DNA of 38,262 bases from a virus. The DNA lies in the IMG/VR virus record IMGVR_UViG_3300035122_000002, positions 1-38,262 of that record. One strand, given 5' to 3'. Shown in pieces: positions 31,349-37,450 of this stretch; position 1 is the first letter of the stretch, and every line of letters begins with the position of its first letter. Below the pieces are notes generated by a model. The model was not told the DNA's origin and did not search any database. It was given only the letters and a program-made list of their open reading frames with translations. Both the position numbers and the translations under genes were made by a program.

Positions 31349-31418
31349 TATGCTATTTGTTGGCACCCGAGGTGCGCATTTGCGAGTTCTACATACAGTA
31401 TGCTAGCGTTTTGTTGGC
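31348..31418. repeat. pair of direct repeats at the replication promoter
   Basis: GTATGCTATTTGTTGGC (31348-31364) and a related unit GTATGCTAGCG...TTTGTTGGC (31398-31418, with four extra bases) lie 50 bases apart, start to start. The second overlaps the -10 and spacer of the promoter at 31400-31429. They could be operators or short iterons. Confidence 0.5.
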
Positions 31419-31429
31419 CAAAATGTCAA
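31400..31429 (-). promoter_or_regulatory. promoter for the replication operon
   Basis: TTGACA (31424-31429), 18-base spacer, TAGCAT (31400-31405) on the minus strand. The -10 is a moderate match. The predicted start near 31393 gives a leader of about 120 bases containing the pseudoknot-like element. Confidence 0.55.
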
Positions 31430-31479
31430 GAAATTACTAGCAGACAGGTGGTTCTGCGCCCTGCCCTAATTCTTGCCAT
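31426..31479 (-). CDS. possible 17-aa peptide
   Basis: MARIRAGRRTTCLLVIS, with GGAAGG six bases ahead of the ATG. The stop falls inside the -35 of the replication promoter. A second tiny frame (12 codons) starts two bases after the 60-aa gene at 31521. Both are very short and may be chance. Confidence 0.2.
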   Translation of the reverse strand: MARIRAGRRTTCLLVIS

Positions 31480-31523
31480 TGTCTACCTTCCTCTCCATCC
31501 TGGGAAAATGGTCGCCAACATTC

Positions 31524-31706
31524 TCATATCATCCCCTTTTTGATCATTTCGCGTACAACCGATACGAGATGACGAAGCCCGGCATTTTCTTGTGTTCTGA
31601 GCGCTTTTGCGGCGCGATTGAGTAGGGCGTTGAGATCGTGCAGCGTATCACCGCTTTCTGATGCTAGGATTTTTTTCACTTCCCGCTCGAATTGTGCCGA
31701 CGTCAT
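31524..31706 (-). CDS. hypothetical 60-aa helical protein
   Basis: MTSAQFEREVKKILASESG then TLHDLNALLNRAAKALRTQ, all helical and charged, ending IKKGMI. GAGG lies eight bases ahead and the start overlaps the end of the antirepressor gene by four bases. No family recognised. It may work with the antirepressor, by position only. Confidence 0.6.
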   Translation of the reverse strand: MTSAQFEREVKKILASESGDTLHDLNALLNRAAKALRTQENAGLRHLVSVVREMIKKGMI

Positions 31707-32449
31707 CGCTCATCCCTCATCACATCGACAATCTTCTTAGCAAGCGCCACCTGGCCCCGACCTGTGATGCGTGTTGTAAAACGTTGGTGCGTCCCTGTGC
31801 TTCCGGCAAACGTCTGCGTTGTTACTTCAAAGTATCCGTTGTCGACGTATTTCTGATATGGGACGTTCCGGCGATTGCCGTGAGAGATCAGGTATCCGTT
31901 ATCGCGCAGCCATTCGAAAAGTTTGTTTTGCCCGATTTTAATGCCTTCCGCGTCGCTGAGAAGCTTCGCGTAATTCCCGATCAGAACGGAATCAACTGAT
32001 GCCTCCACCGATTGCGCAAAGCTCACGCGAGGTCGATCCGCTTCGATCTGTGCCAGGGCCTTCTCTCTGAGCTCGTACTGTTCAGCCCATGCGCGGGCCG
32101 ATTCTGCTGGGTTTGTGAAGTCTGGGAGTTTAATTTCTGCATGTTTTTTTTCGATCTCGATGAAGTAGTCTCGGATCTCTTTTCCGCGGTAGTTGCGCTC
32201 CATCATGCCGAGGTGCTTGGCGATGTCGGTAGTGATGATATAGTCGATCAGTTTTTGACGCTCCATTTTTTTGTGGAGCGTCAAGAAGTCTTCACCTTCA
32301 ACTGCTCCAAGCTGTTCGAGTCGCTTTTTAATCCATGTCGAGTAGTCCTGTTTCGACTCGACATACTCATGGATGTCGCGTGAGTTGACGCCATTCGTGG
32401 TAGCCCCGTTGAGCCGTACTTGGCTAATTGCTATGATATCTTTTGTCAT
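31703..32449 (-). CDS. phage antirepressor, AntA/AntB plus KilAC domains
   Basis: A 248-aa protein started at MTKDIIAISQVRLNGATTNG, with GGAGATGCGAT before the ATG. The AntA/AntB domain covers residues about 10-95 (VNSRDIHEYVESKQDYSTWI, LGAVEGEDFLTLHKK, TTDIAKHLGMMERNYRGKEI). The C-terminal KilAC/ANT domain follows (IGQNKLFEWLRDNGYLISHG, then GTHQRFTTRITGRGQVAL). These proteins oppose repressors in temperate phages or bind DNA. Length is normal. Confidence 0.88.
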   Translation of the reverse strand: MTKDIIAISQVRLNGATTNGVNSRDIHEYVESKQDYSTWIKKRLEQLGAVEGEDFLTLHKKMERQKLIDYIITTDIAKHLGMMERNYRGKEIRDYFIEIEKKHAEIKLPDFTNPAESARAWAEQYELREKALAQIEADRPRVSFAQSVEASVDSVLIGNYAKLLSDAEGIKIGQNKLFEWLRDNGYLISHGNRRNVPYQKYVDNGYFEVTTQTFAGSTGTHQRFTTRITGRGQVALAKKIVDVMRDER

Positions 32450-32510
32450 ATCGCATCTCCGTGATGCCGCCGACATTTAAATTTTAAAGGGTGATTGTTT
32501 TTGCGATGAT

Positions 32511-32556
32511 GGCGGGGTCGTCGCGTCAGCCCTTAATGCTCGGAAGCGACCCCGCC
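32511..32556 (-). promoter_or_regulatory. long GC hairpin in the antirepressor leader
   Basis: GGCGGGGTCG (32511-32520) pairs perfectly with CGACCCCGCC (32547-32556) around a 26-base loop. It lies in the roughly 165-base leader between the promoter at 32621-32649 and the antirepressor start. No U-run follows on either strand, so a simple terminator is unlikely. It may be an RNA or antisense control element. Confidence 0.5.
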
Positions 32557-32620
32557 AAGGATGCTGAACTTCCGATCATTAAACGCTGCATGGTGGCGAA
32601 ACATTCGTGTTCCGCCCATT

Positions 32621-32649
32621 ATTGTACCATGAAGTTATTTGTTTTGCAA
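32621..32649 (-). promoter_or_regulatory. extended -10 promoter for the antirepressor
   Basis: TTGCAA (32644-32649), 17-base spacer, TACAAT (32621-32626), with TGG before the -10. A dyad GGGTAT (32651-32656)/ATACCC (32668-32673) with an 11-base spacer lies just upstream of the -35 and could bind a regulator. Confidence 0.6.
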
Positions 32650-32763
32650 TGGGTATAGCTTTAACCGATACCCTTCCCATAATGTGATCACATGCGAAAT
32701 TAAGCATACAATCAGCCAAACAATATAACTTTCTCTTGATGGTCTAATATATAATTTTCTCAT
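32635..32763 (-). CDS. 42-aa membrane protein
   Basis: MRKLYIRPSRESYIVWLIVC, then LISHVITLWEGYRLKLYPLQ. One hydrophobic helix at about 13-29 with basic flanks. AAGGAG five bases ahead of the ATG, and ATGA coupling to the 71-aa gene upstream, argue it is real. The 3' end overlaps the antirepressor promoter. Function unknown. Confidence 0.55.
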   Translation of the reverse strand: MRKLYIRPSRESYIVWLIVCLISHVITLWEGYRLKLYPLQNK

Positions 32764-32975
32764 TTCTGCTCCTTGATCTGCTTTATTTTATTCCCATCGC
32801 ACTGCATGATTACATCATTTAGCCACTTTTCTATGCGCTTGTTTCTGTCATCCCAATAATCTTTTCTGCCCCAGTAAATACCTTCATCCATAACATGCTC
32901 AAATATACTAAGCAGTTGGGCAAAGTCAGCGTGTTTCATCCCTAATATGTCAACGGAATCTATTTGTGTTGCCAT
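32760..32975 (-). CDS. hypothetical 71-aa protein
   Basis: Soluble, helical protein (SVDILGMKHADFAQLLSIFE, then WDDRNKRIEKWLNDVIMQCD). AAGGAG precedes the ATG. I recognise no family. The upstream neighbour is the frameshifted zinc-ribbon gene, whose stop lies two bases ahead of this start. Confidence 0.6.
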   Translation of the reverse strand: MATQIDSVDILGMKHADFAQLLSIFEHVMDEGIYWGRKDYWDDRNKRIEKWLNDVIMQCDGNKIKQIKEQK

Positions 32976-32977
32976 TT

Positions 32978-33191
32978 CTACTCCTTGTAAAAATCAAGCA
33001 GACTCCCGGTGCGCGTATCCTCAGTCTCGAAATGGCGGCATGTTGATCCCACTTTCACCAGCGTATCAAAGTGCTTGCTTTTGTTGTTGTTGCACTCGCA
33101 ATAACCGTCGTCAATCGTGATGTCGAACCAGGCGAAACGGCAGTTCCCGCAGGTATTTTTTTGTTCGTAGTTTTGGGGGGTAGTCTTTCAT
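32978..33191 (-). pseudogene. frameshifted zinc-ribbon-like small protein
   Basis: The gene starts MKDYP and, if one C of a six-C run (33175-33180) is skipped, reads on through NTCGNCRFAWFD, GYCECNNNKSKHFD and STCRHFETED to a TAG at 32978, 70 aa. Without the skip, the start frame gives a short basic peptide, while the cysteine frame has no start codon. CxxC, CxC and a later Cys suggest a zinc-binding fold. The break may be a sequence error, a real mutation or a +1 shift on CCC. Frame continuity and position favour one original gene. Confidence 0.6.
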
Positions 33192-33258
33192 TTTTAGCAT
33201 TTCCTTTTTCAATCCTGATTTATGCACGTGTGCTCGACGACCGGAATAAAGCGCCGGT

Positions 33259-33543
33259 TTATCGATAGCAGCCGTCAAAAATGAATTCTCTGGGCTGCAC
33301 CCTATTGCTGAAGCAGTGTTTAACAAGAAACTCAACCGCCTCCTTCTTGTGCATCGGACAAAACAGATGCTGCATGCGTTCCATGCCGCCGATGCCCATC
33401 ATTAGGCCTACGTAAACTCCTGGTAATGGTCGCCCACCCGCACGTATATCAATCACGGTATCGGCCTCAGCAGTAGCGACCCGCATGATGCTGATAAACG
33501 CCGCATCGAAGACGGCTTTTTCTTGCTTGGTGAGGACTCTCAT
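33259..33543 (-). CDS. hypothetical 94-aa protein
   Basis: MRVLTKQEKAVFDAAFISIM, a VYVGLMMGIGGMERM region and a HLFCPMHKKEAVEFLVKHC segment with Cys/His. The ATG overlaps the stop of the 57-aa gene by four bases; there is no clear separate ribosome site. Mild hydrophobicity in the middle. No family recognised. Confidence 0.6.
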   Translation of the reverse strand: MRVLTKQEKAVFDAAFISIMRVATAEADTVIDIRAGGRPLPGVYVGLMMGIGGMERMQHLFCPMHKKEAVEFLVKHCFSNRVQPREFIFDGCYR

Positions 33544-33713
33544 GCTGTGTCGTCCCCGGCTTCGAGCTCAACAAGCATGATCGCCAGCGACAATTCACTA
33601 GCACTGCCGATCTCTTCACCCATGTAGTACGCGACGAAGAGATTGTCTTCTTTCTCTACGACGTATCCGCCGCAACCTTCCCACGTTATATCATAGTATT
33701 CGCTGTACTTCAT
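33540..33713 (-). CDS. hypothetical 57-aa acidic protein
   Basis: MKYSEYYDITWEGCGGYVVE, then LFVAYYMGEEIGSASELSLA. AAGGGA lies seven bases ahead of the ATG. Strongly acidic with beta/helix pattern. It overlaps the next gene by four bases (ATGA). No family recognised. Confidence 0.6.
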   Translation of the reverse strand: MKYSEYYDITWEGCGGYVVEKEDNLFVAYYMGEEIGSASELSLAIMLVELEAGDDTA

Positions 33714-33814
33714 AACGATTCCCTTATTTTGATGTAAATGGTTGACGCAATAACGATCAGCGCCGGGAGTAGCTTAAGCCCGATGTAGATCAGGCCGTAT
33801 TTGTCGAATATCAC
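33710..33814 (-). CDS. 34-aa membrane peptide
   Basis: Read from a GTG with AAAAGGAG six bases ahead (VIFDKYGLIYIGLKLL, then a PALIVIASTIYIK helix). An ATG at 33862 would give 50 aa but has poor ribosome-site spacing. One membrane helix. Overlaps the next gene by four bases. Confidence 0.5.
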   Translation of the reverse strand: MIFDKYGLIYIGLKLLPALIVIASTIYIKIRESL

Positions 33815-33858
33815 AGCTTGCTCCTTTTTAAAGTCAAAACTAAAACGCAATCCATGTG

Positions 33859-34164
33859 TCATGCCTTGATCTTTTTGAAATACAGCACGTTCCCAAGCAG
33901 CATGACCTCTTTTTCTGCCGACATCCTTACGCACCGCATCTCGTACTCCTCAAGCAGGTCGTGGTGGTAGCACAGTTGGCGGAGCATCTGTGTGATGTTG
34001 TGGTCCTCAAGCCCAAGGCATGGCTGACATTCTGCAGCGCGGAACCATCCGGTGGGGAGTATGGGGATCCATGCTCTCAGCTCCGGGCATAGGTCTGCTT
34101 CGTTTCGCATTTTCTTTTTCTGTTGAGAATCTGCGAACAGTCCTCCAAGCTCTATTTCTTGCAT
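33859..34164 (-). CDS. hypothetical 101-aa protein
   Basis: Started at MQEIELGGLFADSQQKKKMR; an upstream extension in the same frame looks like shadow of the 62-aa gene. Contains ADLCPELRAWIPILPTGWFR and a Cys/His-containing ECQPCLGLEDHNITQMLRQL stretch, so metal binding is possible. It overlaps the 62-aa gene at its start. No family recognised. Confidence 0.55.
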   Translation of the reverse strand: MQEIELGGLFADSQQKKKMRNEADLCPELRAWIPILPTGWFRAAECQPCLGLEDHNITQMLRQLCYHHDLLEEYEMRCVRMSAEKEVMLLGNVLYFKKIKA

Positions 34165-34340
34165 CTGTTGCCACCATTGTGATTCTCGATGACCCCCTCG
34201 ATGTATGCTCGAAAATCGATATACACGTGACTGGCTGCTTGCTGATCGAGCACTGCCATATGCGCCGCATGCCTGGCGCAGGAATTTCGGTGAATGCATC
34301 CATCGCCTGTGCATCGAGACCGATCATTTGGCCATATCAT
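34152..34340 (-). CDS. small cysteine-rich protein (62 aa)
   Basis: Started at the ATG that overlaps the upstream stop (ATGA), with AAGGA before it (MIWPNDRSRCTGDGCIHRNS). The C-x4-C-x5-C-x2-H pattern CTGDGCIHRNSCARH resembles small phage zinc proteins with a C-x4-C-x5-C core, seen in many phages without assigned function. The C-terminus is helical. Confidence 0.6.
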   Translation of the reverse strand: MIWPNDRSRCTGDGCIHRNSCARHAAHMAVLDQQAASHVYIDFRAYIEGVIENHNGGNRCKK

Positions 34341-34930
34341 TCCGCATCCTTCGCCCACATGATGAATTTGGCGTTATCCCAATCAATCCCAACTTTGCTT
34401 CTGTAGCAATATTGTTCTTTTTCATTAACTTCCTTGATGAGGACAACAGTCTTATCCTCATCCCCAACATCCCACACCCAACAGATCGCCATGTTGCCCT
34501 CGCTGACCAGCTCGGTCCAGTCTTTTGGTGCGGGCTTGGCGTTGGGCCAGTGTGTACACGATGTTCCGGTTATGTTATAGCAGATAAACCCTTTTCCGTC
34601 TTTTGTCATGGTGATGAATTCACGCTTTGCGGTATTGTCTTCATTAACGTTCCACACCATGATCATCTCGCCCGGCTCCGGCGTCCACTCTTCGCATGTT
34701 CCGTTTGTGCGGATGAAGAGTTCGGCGTCTACTTCTTCGTATCTGGCAGCTTGGTGGTCTGCCCAGCTGCCATTTGCTGTTAGCAACTTGTCTACTTCGA
34801 TGAAGAGCTGCTCCATGTCAGTGTTTTTAATTGTCTTTCTTCTGTACCAGTTTGCACCTTGTGCAATAGCGATCTCCTGCACCTTGCGGCTTTGTTCAGG
34901 TGTTACTTTCATAACGATGTTTGTTTTCAT
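34337..34930 (-). CDS. hypothetical 197-aa protein
   Basis: The N-terminal region (MKTNIVMKVTPEQSRKVQEI) is helical. The middle and C-terminal parts carry repeated tryptophan/acidic motifs (WTPEPGEMIMVWNVNEDNTA and WVWDVGDEDKTVVLIKEVNE). Two similar strands suggest an internal repeat or SH3-like fold, but I do not recognise it. Soluble. It is coupled by ATGA to its neighbours. Confidence 0.65.
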   Translation of the reverse strand: MKTNIVMKVTPEQSRKVQEIAIAQGANWYRRKTIKNTDMEQLFIEVDKLLTANGSWADHQAARYEEVDAELFIRTNGTCEEWTPEPGEMIMVWNVNEDNTAKREFITMTKDGKGFICYNITGTSCTHWPNAKPAPKDWTELVSEGNMAICWVWDVGDEDKTVVLIKEVNEKEQYCYRSKVGIDWDNAKFIMWAKDAE

Positions 34931-35181
34931 TTTGAACTCCTTACAAACCCGTCGTCATCCAGCATGTCAGAAATTTCAAGCTTGCTGCACAACTCCGCGA
35001 TCTTCGTTGTGTTGATTACCGCGGCGTGCGGGACAAACTCTGTCTCCCCAGCAGCGATGCTGGCTCCGATTTTCTGGATGAGGTACTGATACCTCTTCTC
35101 GCATCTCGTTGAGTTACGATACCCTGACGAGTAGTTTGCTGGGTGGATACCGATAGCCTCTGCTATTTTTTTGTCTGTCAT
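34927..35181 (-). CDS. small HTH-like regulator (84 aa)
   Basis: TDKKIAEAIGIHPANYSSGY resembles a helix-turn-helix of Cro/CI type (residues 2-21), followed by a basic helix and a helical C-terminus. GGAGG precedes the ATG. It heads the unit from the promoter at 35212-35241, whose -10 lies in the palindrome TTTACAGTAAA. A self-regulating repressor is plausible but unproven. Confidence 0.6.
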   Translation of the reverse strand: MTDKKIAEAIGIHPANYSSGYRNSTRCEKRYQYLIQKIGASIAAGETEFVPHAAVINTTKIAELCSKLEISDMLDDDGFVRSSK

Positions 35182-35211
35182 TTCGCCTCCAATTTATTTT
35201 GGTCATAGATA

Positions 35212-35241
35212 AGTTTACAGTAAATTGTTATGAAATGTCAA
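35212..35241 (-). promoter_or_regulatory. promoter of the HTH-like gene
   Basis: TTGACA (35236-35241), 18-base spacer, TAAACT (35212-35217) on the minus strand. The palindrome TTTACAGTAAA overlaps the -10. The -35 lies within the apparent 3' end of the extended ssb frame, which supports the view that the true ssb ends earlier. Confidence 0.6.
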
Positions 35242-35785
35242 TAGTTTTTTGAAAAATGTTTTGGGAAGATTGCGCGTGTGGCTTGAGTGGGTAACGCCGA
35301 CGATTCGGCGCTATATTTTTAGAAGGGGGGGGCTCCTCTGAATCCATGTCGATTTCAGGAGTAGTGTTCTCAGGCATCTGCCGTTTCTGCTGATAGTCCT
35401 GCTTCACCTGTGCATCGTAACCGCCATGTGATCCATTGCCTCCATCGTTGTTTGTGCCACTGCGAGAGTCGAGCATCTGCATGTTTTCTACTGTCACAGA
35501 GTGCTTGGAGCGTTTGCCGCCGTTCTGGTCCGTCCACTGTGCAAAGTGAAGGCGTCCCTCGACAAGGATTTTTGATCCCTTGAGGAGATGCTGGTTGGCA
35601 ATCTCTGCAGAGCGCCCGAAGAAGGTGATGTCGATAAAGCAGGTCTCCTCCTTCTTTTCTCCGTTGCTTGTGAATCTCCTGCTTGTCGCGATGGAGGTCT
35701 TTACTATGGCTACCCCGCCCGATGTGTATCGGAGCTCGATGTCTCTGACGCAATTACCAATAAGAATTATTTTGTTATAGCCCAT
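35228..35785 (-). CDS. ssb: single-stranded DNA-binding protein with displaced tip
   Basis: A 185-aa SSB: OB-fold residues 1-108 include KIILIGNCVRDIELRY, EKKEETCFIDITFFGRSAEI, LLKGSKILVEGRLHFAQWTD and KRSKHSVTVENMQMLDS, followed by a Gly/Gln linker. The linker ends PEIDMDSEEPPP and continues 31 residues past an eight-C run (35325-35332). Nine or six Cs would give EEPPPF or EEPPF and a TAA at 35319, the standard acidic tip that binds host partners. AAGGAG precedes the ATG and overlaps the HNH stop. The N-terminus appears supplied by the HNH insertion. Confidence 0.92.
   Translation of the reverse strand: MGYNKIILIGNCVRDIELRYTSGGVAIVKTSIATSRRFTSNGEKKEETCFIDITFFGRSAEIANQHLLKGSKILVEGRLHFAQWTDQNGGKRSKHSVTVENMQMLDSRSGTNNDGGNGSHGGYDAQVKQDYQQKRQMPENTTPEIDMDSEEPPPSKNIAPNRRRYPLKPHAQSSQNIFQKTIDIS
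35295..35310. terminator. hairpin CGCCGA-CGAT-TCGGCG
   Basis: Perfect six-base stem between the corrected ssb stop and the next promoter. On the plus strand it is followed by CTATATTTTT, on the minus strand by no U-run. It may end transcription entering from the left or simply separate units. Confidence 0.35.
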
Positions 35786-35802
35786 TTGTAAACTCCTTGT
35801 AC
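35771..35802. repeat. left copy of HNH-flanking direct repeats
   Basis: Contains TTTGTTATA (35771-35779) and ACTCCTTGTAC (35792-35802), the start and ribosome-site region of the working ssb. The same two strings occur at 36447-36473 on the other side of the HNH gene. They mark a duplicated ssb 5' end. Confidence 0.7.
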
Positions 35803-36368
35803 GTTTCTCTTCTTGTTATTTTCAAAATAGATTGCTTACTGACAGGGTATTCTTTTGATAAGGAGTAGGCACTTTGGCCTTCTTTATTTCTTTTGAAAAT
35901 TTCGACAACAACATCTTTTGAAAGCTTTCTTCTTGCTTTTCCATTATTAGAGCAATGCATCTTCCCTTCTTCACTGCTATTCCATCTAAGCATTTTTTCT
36001 CTTGATATTTTTCTAACATTATCATTCGAATTAGATAGTCCAGTTTCCCAGGCATGAATGCAATTTTCTTTTGGAGTGCACCACTCGAGATTTTCTATCC
36101 TGTTATCGTGCTTTACCCCATTTTTATGGTTAACATGTTTTTTATCTTTATTTTCTCCAAAAAATGTTAGGCACATCAGCCTATGAACTGCATATTTTTT
36201 TTGTTTTCTATTTTTATGCAATGTGACATATTCATAACCTCTGTCTTTTGTTTTTTTAAGCCAATTGCCTTTTAGATATTTGACATATTTATTAGTTTTT
36301 GGATAACTCCATACTTCCCCTTCCCTGGTGACAGCGTATAACCCTTCATAGTTTGGTATATCTATCAT
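35775..36368 (-). CDS. HNH homing endonuclease with NUMOD4-like start
   Basis: A 197-aa protein from MIDIPNYEGLYAVTREGEVW, with AAGGGAG before the ATG. Residues 1-50 match NUMOD4; the HNH core is at about 60-100 (VHRLMCLTFFGENKDKKHVN and HKNGVKHDNRIENLEWC, His78/His81/Asn83). The C-terminus (LSKDVVVEIFKRNKEGQSAY) is a helix-turn-helix-like DNA-binding region. The gene is markedly AT-rich against its neighbours and has its own promoter. It lies between an ssb 5' remnant and the working ssb, and its last codons overlap the new ssb ribosome site. Confidence 0.9.
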   Translation of the reverse strand: MIDIPNYEGLYAVTREGEVWSYPKTNKYVKYLKGNWLKKTKDRGYEYVTLHKNRKQKKYAVHRLMCLTFFGENKDKKHVNHKNGVKHDNRIENLEWCTPKENCIHAWETGLSNSNDNVRKISREKMLRWNSSEEGKMHCSNNGKARRKLSKDVVVEIFKRNKEGQSAYSLSKEYPVSKQSILKITRRETYKEFTNGL

Positions 36369-36387
36369 TAAATCTCCCTTCAATAAC

Positions 36388-36417
36388 ACTATACCATGCT
36401 TCATTACCTAATGTCAA
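36388..36417 (-). promoter_or_regulatory. promoter of the HNH gene
   Basis: TTGACA (36412-36417), 18-base spacer, TATAGT (36388-36393) with TGG before it (extended -10). It lies inside and after the ssb remnant; the remnant stop codon is part of the -35. Confidence 0.7.
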
Positions 36418-36458
36418 TGGTGCGTTAGATTTCCTACCAGGATGACTTTGTTATACAT
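36414..36458 (-). pseudogene. ssb 5' remnant (14 codons)
   Basis: MYNKVILVGNLTHH then TGA, behind AAGGAG. MYNKVILVGNLT is a typical SSB start and matches the working SSB (MGYNKIILIGN) in amino acids but differs in most third codon positions. It is the original ssb start cut by the HNH element. Confidence 0.8.
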
Positions 36459-36473
36459 TTCTACTCCTTGTAC
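36447..36473. repeat. right copy of HNH-flanking direct repeats
   Basis: TTTGTTATA (36447-36455) and ACTCCTTGTAC (36463-36473), the partners of the strings at 35771-35802. Together they bound the inserted HNH segment of about 0.67 kb. Confidence 0.7.
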
Positions 36474-36706
36474 TCATCGAATTCGCCGATATCATAAACA
36501 TCACCGTTCACTGCCATAACATCAACCACCGGCGCTCCAATCGTGTCGAGGAAGTCGTAGCATTCCCTCTTCGTCGCGTTAGTGCACTCACTCATGCTTA
36601 TGATCTCCCGCACCTTTCCGATGTCCCCGTGGTTCGTAAGTAGCCTACGGCAGATATGCTCAGGACCTTCGTAATTTTGTGGGTATTCGCTGTATTTGCT
36701 TCTCAC
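36461..36706 (-). CDS. hypothetical 81-aa protein
   Basis: MRSKYSEYPQNYEGPEHICR, then KVREIISMSECTNATKRECY and an acidic end (DVYDIGEFDEYKE). Three cysteines. Start overlaps the upstream stop by four bases; the end carries the ribosome site of the original ssb start. No family recognised. Confidence 0.6.
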   Translation of the reverse strand: MRSKYSEYPQNYEGPEHICRRLLTNHGDIGKVREIISMSECTNATKRECYDFLDTIGAPVVDVMAVNGDVYDIGEFDEYKE

Positions 36707-37221
36707 AGCCCTGCCTCCATTTCCATTTTTTTAAGATTCGCCTTCGCCCTGGCTGTGGCCGCTAGCCTTGAAAGTGCGCTCTCGCGCTGCGGTGCCATCT
36801 CCCCAAGAGCGCTTCGGATCTTATCCTTCAGATATGCCGTCACCTTGTAGCTGTTTTGTTCAGGATCGAGGTGCATTCCTTTGTCGCCAATCGCATACGC
36901 AGACACCATCTTTTCCGTAATGCCGAAATATCTCTTCAGCCCTTCCGGGTCTTCCGAGTGCAGGCTGACGACATAAGCTACAGCCTCAATACTGATGTTT
37001 TGTTTCGTGTAGTGCTCTACTGCACGCCGCCAGATATCATCCGCCATGTGAACCGCGTCTACCGTATCCTGCCGCTGCGAACTGTTCGCTCGTGCGCGCA
37101 TATTCTTACGGATTGATCTCATGATTTTTGAGATTGTCTGGTTGCGCTCATTGACCGAGTACATTGCAAGGATTGTCCCGATCATGCTTGCGATGATTAC
37201 CGATTTTTTGTATGAGCTCAT
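36703..37221 (-). CDS. hypothetical 172-aa protein
   Basis: N-terminal hydrophobic stretch (VIIASMIGTILAMYSV, residues 8-23) may be a membrane anchor. The rest is helical and basic (SKIMRSIRKNMRARANSSQR), then EGLKRYFGITEKMVSAYAIG, ending with an alanine-rich helix. AAGGA is unusually close to the ATG, so a later start is possible. No family recognised. Confidence 0.6.
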   Translation of the reverse strand: MSSYKKSVIIASMIGTILAMYSVNERNQTISKIMRSIRKNMRARANSSQRQDTVDAVHMADDIWRRAVEHYTKQNISIEAVAYVVSLHSEDPEGLKRYFGITEKMVSAYAIGDKGMHLDPEQNSYKVTAYLKDKIRSALGEMAPQRESALSRLAATARAKANLKKMEMEAGL

Positions 37222-37234
37222 TTCATTTCCTTGT

Positions 37235-37450
37235 TCAGCCTTTGAGGTTTTTCACGGTGATCCTGTAAACCTCTTTGCCATTTTCCGATAGGATTACAGG
37301 TTCTCCAAAATTTAGAGCGTGTTCAGCGACGGCGAGAAGCGCTTCTGTCGTCAGGTCTTGCTTGCCAGCAGCCCATTCCCCAGGCTTCTGAACATGCCCG
37401 GCGTAGATTCTGTTTGAAAGCGGGCTTACGGCGATATGTAGTTTTTTCAT
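37235..37450 (-). CDS. DUF7446-like small phage protein
   Basis: A 71-aa protein with a layout common in phages: KLHIAVSPLSNRIYAGHVQK, a KQDLTTEALLAVAEHALNFG helix, then a YRITVKN strand. The function is unknown. It overlaps the end of the DUF3310-like frame by four bases, as expected for coupled genes. Confidence 0.65.
   Translation of the reverse strand: MKKLHIAVSPLSNRIYAGHVQKPGEWAAGKQDLTTEALLAVAEHALNFGEPVILSENGKEVYRITVKNLKG

Noticed and set aside
32683-32692. Perfect palindrome TGTGATCACA
   Set aside because: It resembles half of a CRP site but lacks the six-base spacer and lies inside the 42-aa gene.
33071-33268. Plus-strand frame with hydrophobic stretches
   Set aside because: It lies opposite the frameshifted zinc-ribbon gene and has no ribosome site; the cysteine-rich minus frame is more convincing.
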